The translations under genes and the position numbers were made by a program. A stretch of DNA of 64,000 bases from Oscillospiraceae bacterium. GTDB taxonomy: Bacteria > Bacillota > Clostridia > Oscillospirales > Oscillospiraceae. Shown piece by piece: positions 35,746-45,340 of the stretch. Under the pieces are notes generated by a model that was not told the DNA's origin, did not search any database, and was given only the letters and a program-made list of their open reading frames with translations. The first letter of the stretch is position 1; each line of letters begins with the position of its first letter. The stretch covers positions 1-64,000 of the forward strand of contig JAAWBD010000085.1 in the NCBI GenBank assembly GCA_022792495.1. The letters are read 5' to 3'.

Positions 35746-37287
35746 TTACATCAGCGGGGCAAACATACGCAGTACAGAGCGGAAGAGCAGGCGGAGGAAG
35801 GAGTGATCCTCCGCATCCCGCAGAGTGATCTCCTGGCTCTTCGCCTGGGTATCCAGAAAGTCCGCCTTCACATCCAGGACAGTGGGGTCGCCGCAGAGCC
35901 AGACACCGTTTTCAAAGTGGAGGAACATACTGCGATAATCCATATTCACTGTACCCACGGTGGCGTAGAGATCATCCACAGCAAAGCATTTGGAGTGGAC
36001 AAAGCCGGGGGTGTACTCATAGATCCGAACCCCCGCCTCCAGAAGGGGGACGTAGTGGGCTTGCGTCAGTTCAAAGACCGTCCGCTTATCCGGCACATGG
36101 GGGGTGATGATCCGGATATCCACCCCGCTCTTGGCCGCGGAGCACAGGGCCTTGTTGACGCTGTCGCCGATGATGAGGTAGGGCGTCATGATATAGACAT
36201 AGCTTCTGGCCTTGCTGATAAGGTTCAGGTACACCGTCTCCCCCACAGGCTCGGTATCCAGGGGACTGTCGCCGTAAGGCTGTACCCACCGGTTCACTCC
36301 CAGGGCCGCCTCCGGGGGCTGAGAGGCGGGGCGGTAGGCTTCATAGCTTTCCCGCCTTCCGCACAGATACTCCCACATGTTGAGGAACATCACCGTCATG
36401 GACCAGACCCCCTCCCCCTTCAGGAGGATGGCGTTGTCCTTCCAATGTCCATACTTCACCCGCTGGTTGACATACTCGTCGGCCAGGTTCATCCCGCCTG
36501 TGAAGGCGGTGTGGCCGTCAATGATACACATTTTCCGGTGATCCCGGTTGTTGAGACGCACCGACAGCACCGGCACAAAGCGGTTGAATACCCTGCAGCG
36601 GATCCCCTTCTCCTCCAGGGTTTTAGCGTAATCCTTGGGGAGCGTGTAGAGGCTGCCTACATCATCATAGATCACCCGCACATCTACCCCCTGGCAGGCC
36701 TTCTCCTCCAGGATGGCCAGGATAGCATCCCAGAAGGCGCCGGAGTCGATGATGAAATACTCCAGAAAGATATACCGCTCCGCCTTTTTCAGCTCCTCCA
36801 GCATGGGCTGCAAAGCCTCGTCCCCCAGGGGATAATAGCGGGTCCAGGTATTGGTGTAGAGGGGACAGTGGGCATACTCCTCCAGATACCGGGACTGATT
36901 CACCGCATCCAGGCCAAAGGGGATCAGCTCCTCCGCCTTCTTGTCCTTGTCCAGGCAGTCCACCATCCGGCGATCCAGGCCCTCCATCTTCCGCCGGGCG
37001 CTCTGGGACAAGCCGTTACCGCCGCAAAGGATATACACCAGTCCCCCAAAGACGGGCACCAGGAGGATGGGGACGATCCAGGCGATCTTATACCCCGGAT
37101 CGCTCTTTTTTCCAATGATATGGAGCACGGTCAGCAGGGAGACGGCCACGCAGAGCAGGTAAAAGTAGACGAAATAGTCAGAAAAGCGGAGCACCATAGC
37201 CACCAGAAGCCCCACCTGGAGCAGCAGCGTGATGGCAACCAGTACGGTACGGTGAAACAGCAGAGAAAGTATTTTCTTTAGATTCAT
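35746..37287 (-). CDS. cls: Cardiolipin synthase
   Basis: Two PLD HKD motifs (NNRDHRKMCIIDGHTAFTGGMN; VHSKCFAVDDLYATVGTVNMDYRS), N-terminal TMs. Confidence 0.95.
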   Translation of the reverse strand: MNLKKILSLLFHRTVLVAITLLLQVGLLVAMVLRFSDYFVYFYLLCVAVSLLTVLHIIGKKSDPGYKIAWIVPILLVPVFGGLVYILCGGNGLSQSARRKMEGLDRRMVDCLDKDKKAEELIPFGLDAVNQSRYLEEYAHCPLYTNTWTRYYPLGDEALQPMLEELKKAERYIFLEYFIIDSGAFWDAILAILEEKACQGVDVRVIYDDVGSLYTLPKDYAKTLEEKGIRCRVFNRFVPVLSVRLNNRDHRKMCIIDGHTAFTGGMNLADEYVNQRVKYGHWKDNAILLKGEGVWSMTVMFLNMWEYLCGRRESYEAYRPASQPPEAALGVNRWVQPYGDSPLDTEPVGETVYLNLISKARSYVYIMTPYLIIGDSVNKALCSAAKSGVDIRIITPHVPDKRTVFELTQAHYVPLLEAGVRIYEYTPGFVHSKCFAVDDLYATVGTVNMDYRSMFLHFENGVWLCGDPTVLDVKADFLDTQAKSQEITLRDAEDHSFLRLLFRSVLRMFAPLM

Positions 37288-37317
37288 CTGTTTCCCCCTC
37301 TTTTCTCTCTTTGGCCT

Positions 37318-40300
37318 TTATTTTACCACCACATTTTCCGACCCAAACATCTCCTTCATCGCCCCCAGCAGAGCCGGGTGGAGCTGAGCCGCCGCCCCCA
37401 GCTGCTTGCGGGTATCGGCGCAGAGGAGGATCACCTGCTGAGTGCCGGGAAACATGTTGAGCACCAGCCTTGCCTTCCGCAGCAGGGGGTGGTCGATGGA
37501 GGGCACCTTCACATACAGCTTTCCCGGGATCGGCTCCCGGGAGCCCTGGCCACTCTGGGGCGCCGTCCGCTCCACAGAGTGCTCCGTCAGGGGGCGGATC
37601 CGGTCGCACATAAGCTGGGGGGCCTTCTCATCCCGGACGGAGAGCTTTCCCTCCACCAGCAGGGCGGCGCCCTCCTGCAGGAAGGAGCCGCTCTCCCCCA
37701 GGGTACGGGAGAAGCAGAGCATCTCCATGGCTCCGGTATCGTCCTCCAGGCCCACGTAAGCCATAAGGCTGTTGTTCTTGGTGGTCTTGGTCTTAACCGT
37801 GGACACCACCCCCGCCAGGGTCACCCGCTGGCCATCCCGGTAGGTCTGAGGGCCCTCCTCCCCGTCAAAATCGGACAAGATAGCCCCGATGGGGGCCGCC
37901 CGGAGCCTCTTCACCAGCTCCCGGTAATCATCCATGGGGTGACCGGTGAGATAGAGGCCGGTAGTATCCTTCTCCATCTTCATCAGCTCCTGCCGGGAAA
38001 ACTCCGGAATGTTGGGCAGGGGGATCTCCGGGGCAGAGCCGGCGCTGCCCTCGCAGCCGCCAAAGAGGTCATACTGTCCCTCAATGGTATCCCGCTTGGC
38101 CTTGGCGATGGCGTCCATGGTCTTTTCCGCCACGCCCATAAGCTGGGAACGCTTGGCCCCCAGGCTGTCGAAGGCGCCGCATTTGATCAGGCTCTCCACC
38201 ACCCGCTTATTGCACTCCGCGCCAAACATCCGCTGGCAGAAATCGGCCAGGGAGCGGAAGGGCCCGTTCTCCTGCCGCTGGGCGATCATCTGGAGGGCTC
38301 CCCCCCGGCCCACGCCCTTGATGGCGGCCAGCCCAAAGCGGATCCCCTCCTCTGTGGCGGTGAAATCGGCCCCGGACCGGTTCACATCGGGGGGCAGCAG
38401 GGCGATACCGCAGGCTTTACACTCGGCAATATACTCCGCCACCTTCTCACTGGAGTCCAGCACCGAGGTGAGGAGGGCGGCCATGTACTCCCTGGTGTAA
38501 TGACATTTGAACCAGGCTGTCTGGTAGGCCACGATGGCGTAGGCCAGGGAGTGGGCCTTGTTGAAGGCGTAGTTGGCGAAATCATAGATCTCATCGTAAA
38601 TGGATTGGGCCACCGCCTCGGGGATGCCGTTGGCCACGCAGCCCTTGATGCTTCGCGCTGGATCCCCATGGAGGAAAGCCTCCCGCTCCCGCTCCACATC
38701 CTTGGCCTTCTTCTTGCTCATGGCCCGGCGAACCATGTCGGCCTGGCCCAGGGAATAGCCTGCCAGCTTCCGGAATATCTCGATGACCTGCTCTTGGTAG
38801 ACGATACAGCCATAGGTGGTCTCCAGAATAGGCTCCAGCATGGGATGCTTATACTTTACCAGCTTGGGGTCATGCTTGCAGGCCACAAACCTGGGGATAG
38901 AGTCCATGGGGCCGGGGCGGTAGAGGGCAATGATGGCGCACACGTCCTCCAGATCCTTGGGCTTCAGGCTGACGCAAACCCCCGTCATGCCGGTGGACTC
39001 CATCTGAAATACCCCCGAGGTCCGCCCCTCAGAGAGCATTTTCAGCACCTCCGGATCGTCATCGGGAATGTCCGCCAGGGTAAATCCGGGATGGGTCTTT
39101 TGAACCTCCTTCACCGTGTCGTCCAGCACTGTCAGGTTCCGAAGCCCCAGAAAGTCCATTTTTAGAAGGCCCAACTCCTCCAGGGTCACCATGGTATACT
39201 GGGTGACCACCGACTCGTCGTTCTTGGCCAGGGGCACATAGTCCTCCACCGGCAGCCGGGTGATGACTACTCCCGCCGCATGGGTGGAGGCGTGACGGGG
39301 CATCCCCTCAATGGCCTGGGCGGTGTCGATAAGAAGCTTGATCTGCTCATCCTCGTCATACATGTCCCGCAGGGGCTTGGAGAGCTTCAGGGCGTCGGAC
39401 AGGGTGATATGAAGGGCCCCGGGGCCTGCGGGCACCTGCTTGGCCACCTTGTCCACCTGGTCGTAGGGCATATTGAGGACCCGGCCCACATCTCGGATGG
39501 CCCCCCGGGCCGCCATGGTGCCAAAGGTGACGATCTGGGCCACGTGGTCGGCGCCGTACTTGCTCCGGACATAATCAATGACCTCCTCACGGCGGCGGGG
39601 GCAGAAATCGATATCAATATCGGGCATAGTGACCCGCTCGGGGTTCAAGAACCGTTCGAAGAAGAGGCCGTACTTCATGGGATCCACTTCCGTGATGGCC
39701 AGGCAGTAGGCCACCATGGAGCCCGCCGCCGAGCCGCGGCCGGGCCCCACAGGAATGTCATGGCTCTTGGCGTAACCAATGAAGTCGGAAACGATGAGGA
39801 AGTAATCCACAAAGCCCATCTTGCGGATGACCTCCATCTCATATTCCAGCTGCTCCAGGTACTCCCCGGGACGATGGGGGTAGCGGCGCTCAAAGCCCTG
39901 GCGGCACAGCTTTTCAAAGTAGGCGTCCGGGTCGCTCTCCCCCTCGGGAAGATGGAATTCCGGCAGGTGGTATTTCCCAAACTCGAACTCCACATTACAC
40001 ATATCCGCGATCCTGAGGGTGTTCTCCATGGCCTCGGGATATTTGCCGAAGAGGGCCTCCATCTCCTCGGTGCTTTTGATATACATCTCGCTGCCCTCAA
40101 ACTTCATCCGATCCGGATCAGCCTCGGTCTTTCCCGTCTGGATACACATAAGGATATCCTGCATCCGGGCGTCCTCTCTGGTGAGATAGTGGGCATCATT
40201 GGTACAGACCAGGGGGATGCCCGTCTCCTCATGGAGGCGGAGCAGTCCGGCGATCACGGCGGGATCAGCCTCCAGGCCGTGATCCTGAAGCTCCAGGTAG

Positions 40301-40809
40301 TAGCTTCCCCGGCCGAAAAGCTGATCCATCTCCAGAGCGTGGGCCTTTGCCCCCTCATAATCCCCGTTCCGCAGCCGCCGGGACAGCTCACCGGCCAGGC
40401 AGGCAGACAGGCAGATCAGCCCCTCGGAACGCTCGTGGAGGAGATCCAGGTCGATCCGGGGCTTGATGTAGAAGCCCTCCGTATAGGACTGGCTCACCAT
40501 GTGGGAGAGATTGCGGTAGCCCACCTCATCCTTACACAGAAGGATCAGGTGCCGGGCCCTGCTGTCCAGCTCGTGGATCCGGTCAAACCGGGTACGGGGG
40601 GCCACATAGACCTCGCAGCCGATGAGGGGCTTGATCCCCTCCGCCTTGCAGGCCCGGTAGAAGTCGATGACCCCGTACATGGTGCCGTGGTCAGTGATGG
40701 CCACGGCGGGCTGTCCCAGTTCCTTCACCCGCTGCACCAGCTTGGGGATCCGGCAGGCCCCGTCCAGGAGGGAATATTCGGTGTGGTTGTGCAGGTGGAC
40801 AAAGGACAT
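37318..40809 (-). CDS. dnaE: DNA polymerase III subunit alpha
   Basis: PHP domain FVHLHNHTEYSLLDGACRI; VGPGRGSAAGSMVAYCL; MPDIDIDFCPRRREEVIDYV. Confidence 0.98.
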   Translation of the reverse strand: MSFVHLHNHTEYSLLDGACRIPKLVQRVKELGQPAVAITDHGTMYGVIDFYRACKAEGIKPLIGCEVYVAPRTRFDRIHELDSRARHLILLCKDEVGYRNLSHMVSQSYTEGFYIKPRIDLDLLHERSEGLICLSACLAGELSRRLRNGDYEGAKAHALEMDQLFGRGSYYLELQDHGLEADPAVIAGLLRLHEETGIPLVCTNDAHYLTREDARMQDILMCIQTGKTEADPDRMKFEGSEMYIKSTEEMEALFGKYPEAMENTLRIADMCNVEFEFGKYHLPEFHLPEGESDPDAYFEKLCRQGFERRYPHRPGEYLEQLEYEMEVIRKMGFVDYFLIVSDFIGYAKSHDIPVGPGRGSAAGSMVAYCLAITEVDPMKYGLFFERFLNPERVTMPDIDIDFCPRRREEVIDYVRSKYGADHVAQIVTFGTMAARGAIRDVGRVLNMPYDQVDKVAKQVPAGPGALHITLSDALKLSKPLRDMYDEDEQIKLLIDTAQAIEGMPRHASTHAAGVVITRLPVEDYVPLAKNDESVVTQYTMVTLEELGLLKMDFLGLRNLTVLDDTVKEVQKTHPGFTLADIPDDDPEVLKMLSEGRTSGVFQMESTGMTGVCVSLKPKDLEDVCAIIALYRPGPMDSIPRFVACKHDPKLVKYKHPMLEPILETTYGCIVYQEQVIEIFRKLAGYSLGQADMVRRAMSKKKAKDVEREREAFLHGDPARSIKGCVANGIPEAVAQSIYDEIYDFANYAFNKAHSLAYAIVAYQTAWFKCHYTREYMAALLTSVLDSSEKVAEYIAECKACGIALLPPDVNRSGADFTATEEGIRFGLAAIKGVGRGGALQMIAQRQENGPFRSLADFCQRMFGAECNKRVVESLIKCGAFDSLGAKRSQLMGVAEKTMDAIAKAKRDTIEGQYDLFGGCEGSAGSAPEIPLPNIPEFSRQELMKMEKDTTGLYLTGHPMDDYRELVKRLRAAPIGAILSDFDGEEGPQTYRDGQRVTLAGVVSTVKTKTTKNNSLMAYVGLEDDTGAMEMLCFSRTLGESGSFLQEGAALLVEGKLSVRDEKAPQLMCDRIRPLTEHSVERTAPQSGQGSREPIPGKLYVKVPSIDHPLLRKARLVLNMFPGTQQVILLCADTRKQLGAAAQLHPALLGAMKEMFGSENVVVK

Positions 40810-40854
40810 AAGACGACCCCCAAACTCTTTGTTTATTCTGATACTGCGCTATCC

Positions 40855-41421
40855 TTATTTCGGGACGCGCTCGGGCAATCGCAAGGAAATATGGAACCCC
40901 AGCATACCCGCTGTATCCCCCTGCTCCGCCCGAACCAATTCCATGTCAAAGGTGATATTTCCACTGGTCACTTCGTAGTTGGCGGTATATTGACTCACGC
41001 CATTTTTCCGGCTGACTCCCCAGCCCCGGCGCTTCATGGAGAAGGTATCCCCGCCGCCACTCTCTTCCCATACCTGGCATACCTGGTCAAATCCTGTTAC
41101 AAACTCCTCCCGTTCCATCAGACCGGGATACATCCACTCATAGGCCGCATCTCCGTCCCCATCCACAATGGCTTGCAGTACCTTCTCCGCCATGGCCGGG
41201 GATTCCTTGTCTGCGTACATCATGCCCAAAAGCACTATGGTCATTACCGCAAAGATGGCCACTATAACGCCTATCACAAGGAGAAGCTTCTTCCAGCCCT
41301 TCCCCTTCTTTTTCCCGCCTTTTTCTAATTCTGCCAGCTTCTGCTCCATCTCCTGGAACCGCTGGTCATTTTCTGCCAGTTTTTGCTCCAGCTCCTCTTT
41401 TGTCAGATCCTTCTCTTCCAT
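40855..41421 (-). CDS. Hypothetical membrane protein with N-terminal coiled coil
   Basis: LTKEELEQKLAENDQRFQEMEQKLAELEKGGKKKGKGWKKLLLVIGVIVAIFAVMTIVLLGMMY. Confidence 0.75.
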   Translation of the reverse strand: MEEKDLTKEELEQKLAENDQRFQEMEQKLAELEKGGKKKGKGWKKLLLVIGVIVAIFAVMTIVLLGMMYADKESPAMAEKVLQAIVDGDGDAAYEWMYPGLMEREEFVTGFDQVCQVWEESGGGDTFSMKRRGWGVSRKNGVSQYTANYEVTSGNITFDMELVRAEQGDTAGMLGFHISLRLPERVPK

Positions 41422-41491
41422 TTGAAGCCCTTCCTTTCATGCGCAGTATCTCCATGACAAAGTCACAGAAAATGACGTTTTCTTCCTCTTT

Positions 41492-42415
41492 TCATTCATT
41501 TTCTGCCCGATCGCGGTGGAGATCTGCCCCCCCAAATTTGGTAATTTTATCCAGCCGGTACTTAAAAGTTGACTTGGTGATGGGGGGCTGGCAGAGCTGT
41601 CCCAGCTCCGTCAGCGTCAGGTCAGGGTTGTCCAATCTTAGCTTGGCCGCCTCGGCCAGCTTGGGGGGCAGCTCCTCCAGCTCCATCCGCTCCGAAAGCC
41701 GGCGGATGACCTCGATTTGAGCCTGGGCGGCGTCCACCGCCTTGTCCAGATTGTGGGCGTCACAGTTCACCCGGCGGTTCACGCCTCCCCGGAGATCCTT
41801 CTCCGCCTTGGCGTTCATCAGCTCCATGGCCGCCAGGGGGGCCCCCATGGCGGTGAGGAAATCGGCGATAGCCTCGCTCTGCTTAAAATAGGCCATATGG
41901 ACGCCGTTCCGGTCTGCCGACTTGGGGTCGAAGCCCGCCTCCCGCAGGAGGGTCAGTAGCTCCCGATCCACGGAGCGGTGGGTGGTGGTCAGCTCCAGAT
42001 GGTAGCTCTTGCTGGGGTCGGTGACCGACCCCCCCGCCAGAAAAGCCCCCCGGAAGAAGGCAGTCCGGCAGTGCTCCTCCTCCAGCACGGCAAAATTGAT
42101 ATGATGGGCCACCGAGGTATCCGGGTCATAGCCAAAGGCAGCCCACAGGGCGGCAAGCTTGTCCGGAGCGGTGATGGAAAAGATCCGCTTGCCAGGCTCC
42201 TGCTCTGGCAGACGGTCAAAGGTAAGGTGGAAGGCCTTTTTGAACAGCAGGGGCAGCCGGGCGGCCAGATCTGCCGACTCGGTGATGATCCGGGCCTCCC
42301 CATGTCCAAACCGGTTGGCGTAAAGAAGGATCCCATAGCACTCCGCCTGGGCACAGCATTTGCGGGCGATTTCCTGGCGGCAAAGTTCCGCCTTGGTGTC
42401 GCTGGAAAAGGACAT
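41492..42415 (-). CDS. whiA: Sporulation/cell-division regulator WhiA
   Basis: SFSSDTKAELC; NRRVNCDAHNLDKAVDAAQAQIEVIRRL; LGQLCQPPITKSTFKYRLDKI; conserved whiA-yvcK-rapZ-murB order. Confidence 0.94.
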   Translation of the reverse strand: MSFSSDTKAELCRQEIARKCCAQAECYGILLYANRFGHGEARIITESADLAARLPLLFKKAFHLTFDRLPEQEPGKRIFSITAPDKLAALWAAFGYDPDTSVAHHINFAVLEEEHCRTAFFRGAFLAGGSVTDPSKSYHLELTTTHRSVDRELLTLLREAGFDPKSADRNGVHMAYFKQSEAIADFLTAMGAPLAAMELMNAKAEKDLRGGVNRRVNCDAHNLDKAVDAAQAQIEVIRRLSERMELEELPPKLAEAAKLRLDNPDLTLTELGQLCQPPITKSTFKYRLDKITKFGGADLHRDRAENE

Positions 42416-42484
42416 GGGGCTCCTCCTCTCCTTGGTATTTATTGTATCAATGAAATATACTTTACACGGCAAGCCCATCTGTTT

Positions 42485-43504
42485 TTAAAAAACCTTGGTG
42501 TCCGCCCGCTCCTCGTAAAGCTCCATGGTGACCTCCCCCAGCCGTTCCGGAGAATGGCGGGCGTATCGGGAGGCGCTGGAGATCATAGGCCGCTCCACCA
42601 CCTCTACCCCCAGGGCTTCGATACGCTCCTTGTCCACGGCTATGGGGTCGGCGTCCTCCGCCTTATACCTTTGGATAAGGGTGGGATCCACCGGGGCAGA
42701 GTTGGCCACGCACAGGTCGATAAGCCCCGGCCCAGAGTGCTCCAGCAGGGCCGAGACATGGTCGGAGAGGGTCATGCCCTCGGTCTCCCCGTCCTGGGTC
42801 ATGATATTGCCAATGTAGATCTTCAACGCATCGCTTTCACAGATGGCCTGGGCCACCCCCTCCACCAGGAGGTTGGGGATCACGCTGGTGTAGAGACTGC
42901 CCGGGCCCAGAACGATAAGGTTTGCCTTCCGGATGGCCTCCAGAGCCGCCGGGGTGGCGGCAGGCCGCTCCGGCAGGAGCCGCACCTTGCTGATCCTGCA
43001 GTCCTGGGCCTTTTTGAAGTCGGCGATAAGGCTCTCCCCCACTACCGCCGTGCCATTTTCAAAGGTGGCCTCCAGCTTCACGTCGGCGCTGGTGACGGGC
43101 AGAACCCGGCCCGAGATGGCCAGCACCTGGCTCATCTGGGCCACCGCCTCCTCAAAGGAGCCCGCCACCCCGTTCAGGGCGGCCAGGATCAGGTTCCCGA
43201 AGGACTGGCCGGTGAGCCGTCCAGAGCCCACAGGGAAGCGGTAGGCCAGCAGCTGCTGCATAATGGGCTCGGCGTTGGCCAGGGCCTCCATACAGTGGCG
43301 GATATCCCCGGGAGGGGGCATCCCCAGATCCTGGCGAAGAACACCGGAGCCGCCGCCGTCGTCAGCCACGGTGACGATAGCGGTAAGATTCTTCGTGCGG
43401 CTTTTCAGTCCCCGGAGCATAGTGGAAAGACCGGTGCCGCCGCCGATGGCCACCACCCTGGGGCCGTGCTCCCAACGGTACTTTGATTTCTCTTCCATAC
43501 TCAA
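42485..43504 (-). CDS. yvcK: Gluconeogenesis factor YvcK/CofD-like
   Basis: RVVAIGGGTGLSTMLRGLK; VTVADDGGGSGVLRQDLGMPPPGDIRHCM. Confidence 0.95.
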   Translation of the reverse strand: MSMEEKSKYRWEHGPRVVAIGGGTGLSTMLRGLKSRTKNLTAIVTVADDGGGSGVLRQDLGMPPPGDIRHCMEALANAEPIMQQLLAYRFPVGSGRLTGQSFGNLILAALNGVAGSFEEAVAQMSQVLAISGRVLPVTSADVKLEATFENGTAVVGESLIADFKKAQDCRISKVRLLPERPAATPAALEAIRKANLIVLGPGSLYTSVIPNLLVEGVAQAICESDALKIYIGNIMTQDGETEGMTLSDHVSALLEHSGPGLIDLCVANSAPVDPTLIQRYKAEDADPIAVDKERIEALGVEVVERPMISSASRYARHSPERLGEVTMELYEERADTKVF

Positions 43505-44370
43505 GCCCTCGTCATATCCCGGTGGTTTTCGTTTGCGTCATAGCCCTTCCGGCGAATGAACTCGGCCAGGGCGCGGGCCACCGCCACCGAGCGGTGCTGG
43601 CCCCCGGTACAGCCGATGGCGATGACCAAAGCGGTCTTTCCCTCCTCCACATACTGAGGGAGAAGAAAGCCGATGAGCCGCTCCAGATAGGTCATGAAAT
43701 CCTTGCTCTGCTGATAACCGAACACAAAATCATAGACCGGCGCGTCCAGCCCCGTCTGACGGCGAAGCTCGGCGATGTAGAAGGGGTTAGGCAGGAACCG
43801 CACATCAAAGACCAGATCGGCCTCAATGGGGATCCCGTACTTGAAGCCAAAGGAGATCACGCTGACGTTCATCGCCTGCTGGGGCCCGCCGTCCCCAAAG
43901 ACCCGGAGGATCTCCCCCCGCAGCTTGGCAGTGGAGAGGGCCGTAGTATCCACAATGTAGTCCGCCCGGGCCCGGACGGGAGCCAGAATAGTCCGCTCCT
44001 GGCGCACCGCCTCGTCCAGGGAGCGGTTCCCCTTGGCCAGGGGGTGCCGCCTTCTGGTCTCCTTGTACCGCTTGATGATGGTTTCAGGGCTGGCCTCCAT
44101 GTAAAGGATCTTATGCTCACAGCCCATGGTGCTCAAGTCCTCCAAAGCGGAAAAGAGCCCGTCGAAGGTCTGCCCGCCCCGGATGTCGCAGACGATGGCC
44201 ACCCGGTCATACTGGGCTTGGCTCGCCATGCACAGCTCGGCAAATTTGGGGATCAGGGGGACCGGCATATTATCCACGATAAAGTAGCCGATATCCTCCA
44301 AAACAGAGACCGCCTTGCTCTTTCCCGCTCCGGACAGACCGGATATCACGATAAATTCCACGGAGCTCAC
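43501..44370 (-). CDS. rapZ: RNase adapter RapZ / nucleotide-binding protein
   Basis: VISGLSGAGKSKAVSVLEDIGYFIVDNMP; AIGCTGGQHRSVAVA. Confidence 0.96.
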   Translation of the reverse strand: MSSVEFIVISGLSGAGKSKAVSVLEDIGYFIVDNMPVPLIPKFAELCMASQAQYDRVAIVCDIRGGQTFDGLFSALEDLSTMGCEHKILYMEASPETIIKRYKETRRRHPLAKGNRSLDEAVRQERTILAPVRARADYIVDTTALSTAKLRGEILRVFGDGGPQQAMNVSVISFGFKYGIPIEADLVFDVRFLPNPFYIAELRRQTGLDAPVYDFVFGYQQSKDFMTYLERLIGFLLPQYVEEGKTALVIAIGCTGGQHRSVAVARALAEFIRRKGYDANENHRDMTRA

Positions 44371-45314
44371 ACCCCCAATGTTTTGACTTCCAGCTCCAGG
44401 GCCACCCCGGTCTGGTCAAAGACCTGCTTTTTCACTTCTCCGATCAGGGACAGAATATCGGCGGCGGTAGCCCCGCCCTTGTTAATGATGAACCCGGCGT
44501 GTTTTTCCGACACCTGGGCTCCCCCCACCGTCAGGCCTTTGAGCCCGCACTGGTCGATGAGGGCGGCGGCGTAGACAGGGGTGCCATCGGGCCGGGGGAC
44601 AGGGCGTTTGAAGGTGGAGCCCGCCGAGGGATATTCCAGGGGCTGCTTGGCTTTGCGCTGGGCGGAAAGGTCGGCCATTTTGGCCTTGATGGCGGCTGGT
44701 TCGCCGGGGGTCAAGGAAAATGCAGCCCCCAAAATCAGTCTTTTTTCGAGCCTTTTTCCATCGGAGAAAGCACTTTGGCGGTAGGAAAAACCACAGCCGC
44801 TATTTCGGGTATACAAAGATCGGCCCTCCTGATCCATGGAAAGCACCCTGCAAAGGCACTGCGCGATCTCCCCACCGTAGGCCCCGGCGTTCATGGTCAC
44901 CCCTCCACCTACGGTGCCGGGGATCCCAGCAGCAAATTCCAGCCCACTTAGGCCTTGTTCGGCGGCGGCATGGGCCACCCGGGAGAGAAGCGCGCCACTC
45001 TCCGCCCAAAGATCGGTCTCCATTTGCACGATCCCGTCAAGCCCTGTGGTTTTCAGCACCAAGCCGTCATACCCGTCATCGGACACAAGCAGGTTGGAGC
45101 CATTGCCCAGGAAGAAGGGCTTCACATTCTGACTGGCCGCAACACGCACCGCCAGTTCGACCTCGTTTTTATTTTTGGGCAGGATCATCATGGCCGCCGG
45201 GCCGCCCACCCGGAAGGTGGTGTGTCTGCTCATGGGCTCGTTTTTTCGCAGCTCCAAAGTCGGGCAGGCTTTCTGTAATTCCTTCTCCAGGGTGTCCAGT
45301 GTAGTCATGGTCAT
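44367..45314 (-). CDS. murB: UDP-N-acetylmuramate dehydrogenase
   Basis: HTTFRVGGPAAMMILP; EFAAGIPGTVGGGVTMNAGAYGGEI. Confidence 0.96.
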   Translation of the reverse strand: MTMTTLDTLEKELQKACPTLELRKNEPMSRHTTFRVGGPAAMMILPKNKNEVELAVRVAASQNVKPFFLGNGSNLLVSDDGYDGLVLKTTGLDGIVQMETDLWAESGALLSRVAHAAAEQGLSGLEFAAGIPGTVGGGVTMNAGAYGGEIAQCLCRVLSMDQEGRSLYTRNSGCGFSYRQSAFSDGKRLEKRLILGAAFSLTPGEPAAIKAKMADLSAQRKAKQPLEYPSAGSTFKRPVPRPDGTPVYAAALIDQCGLKGLTVGGAQVSEKHAGFIINKGGATAADILSLIGEVKKQVFDQTGVALELEVKTLGV

Positions 45315-45340
45315 CCCTCCCTCCTGTCAGTGTATGCGTT

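Noticed and set aside
39280-41328. 682-aa plus-strand ORF
   Set aside because: Antisense ghost over dnaE and its neighbour; other long plus ORFs over cls, nadK and dxs were rejected for the same reason.
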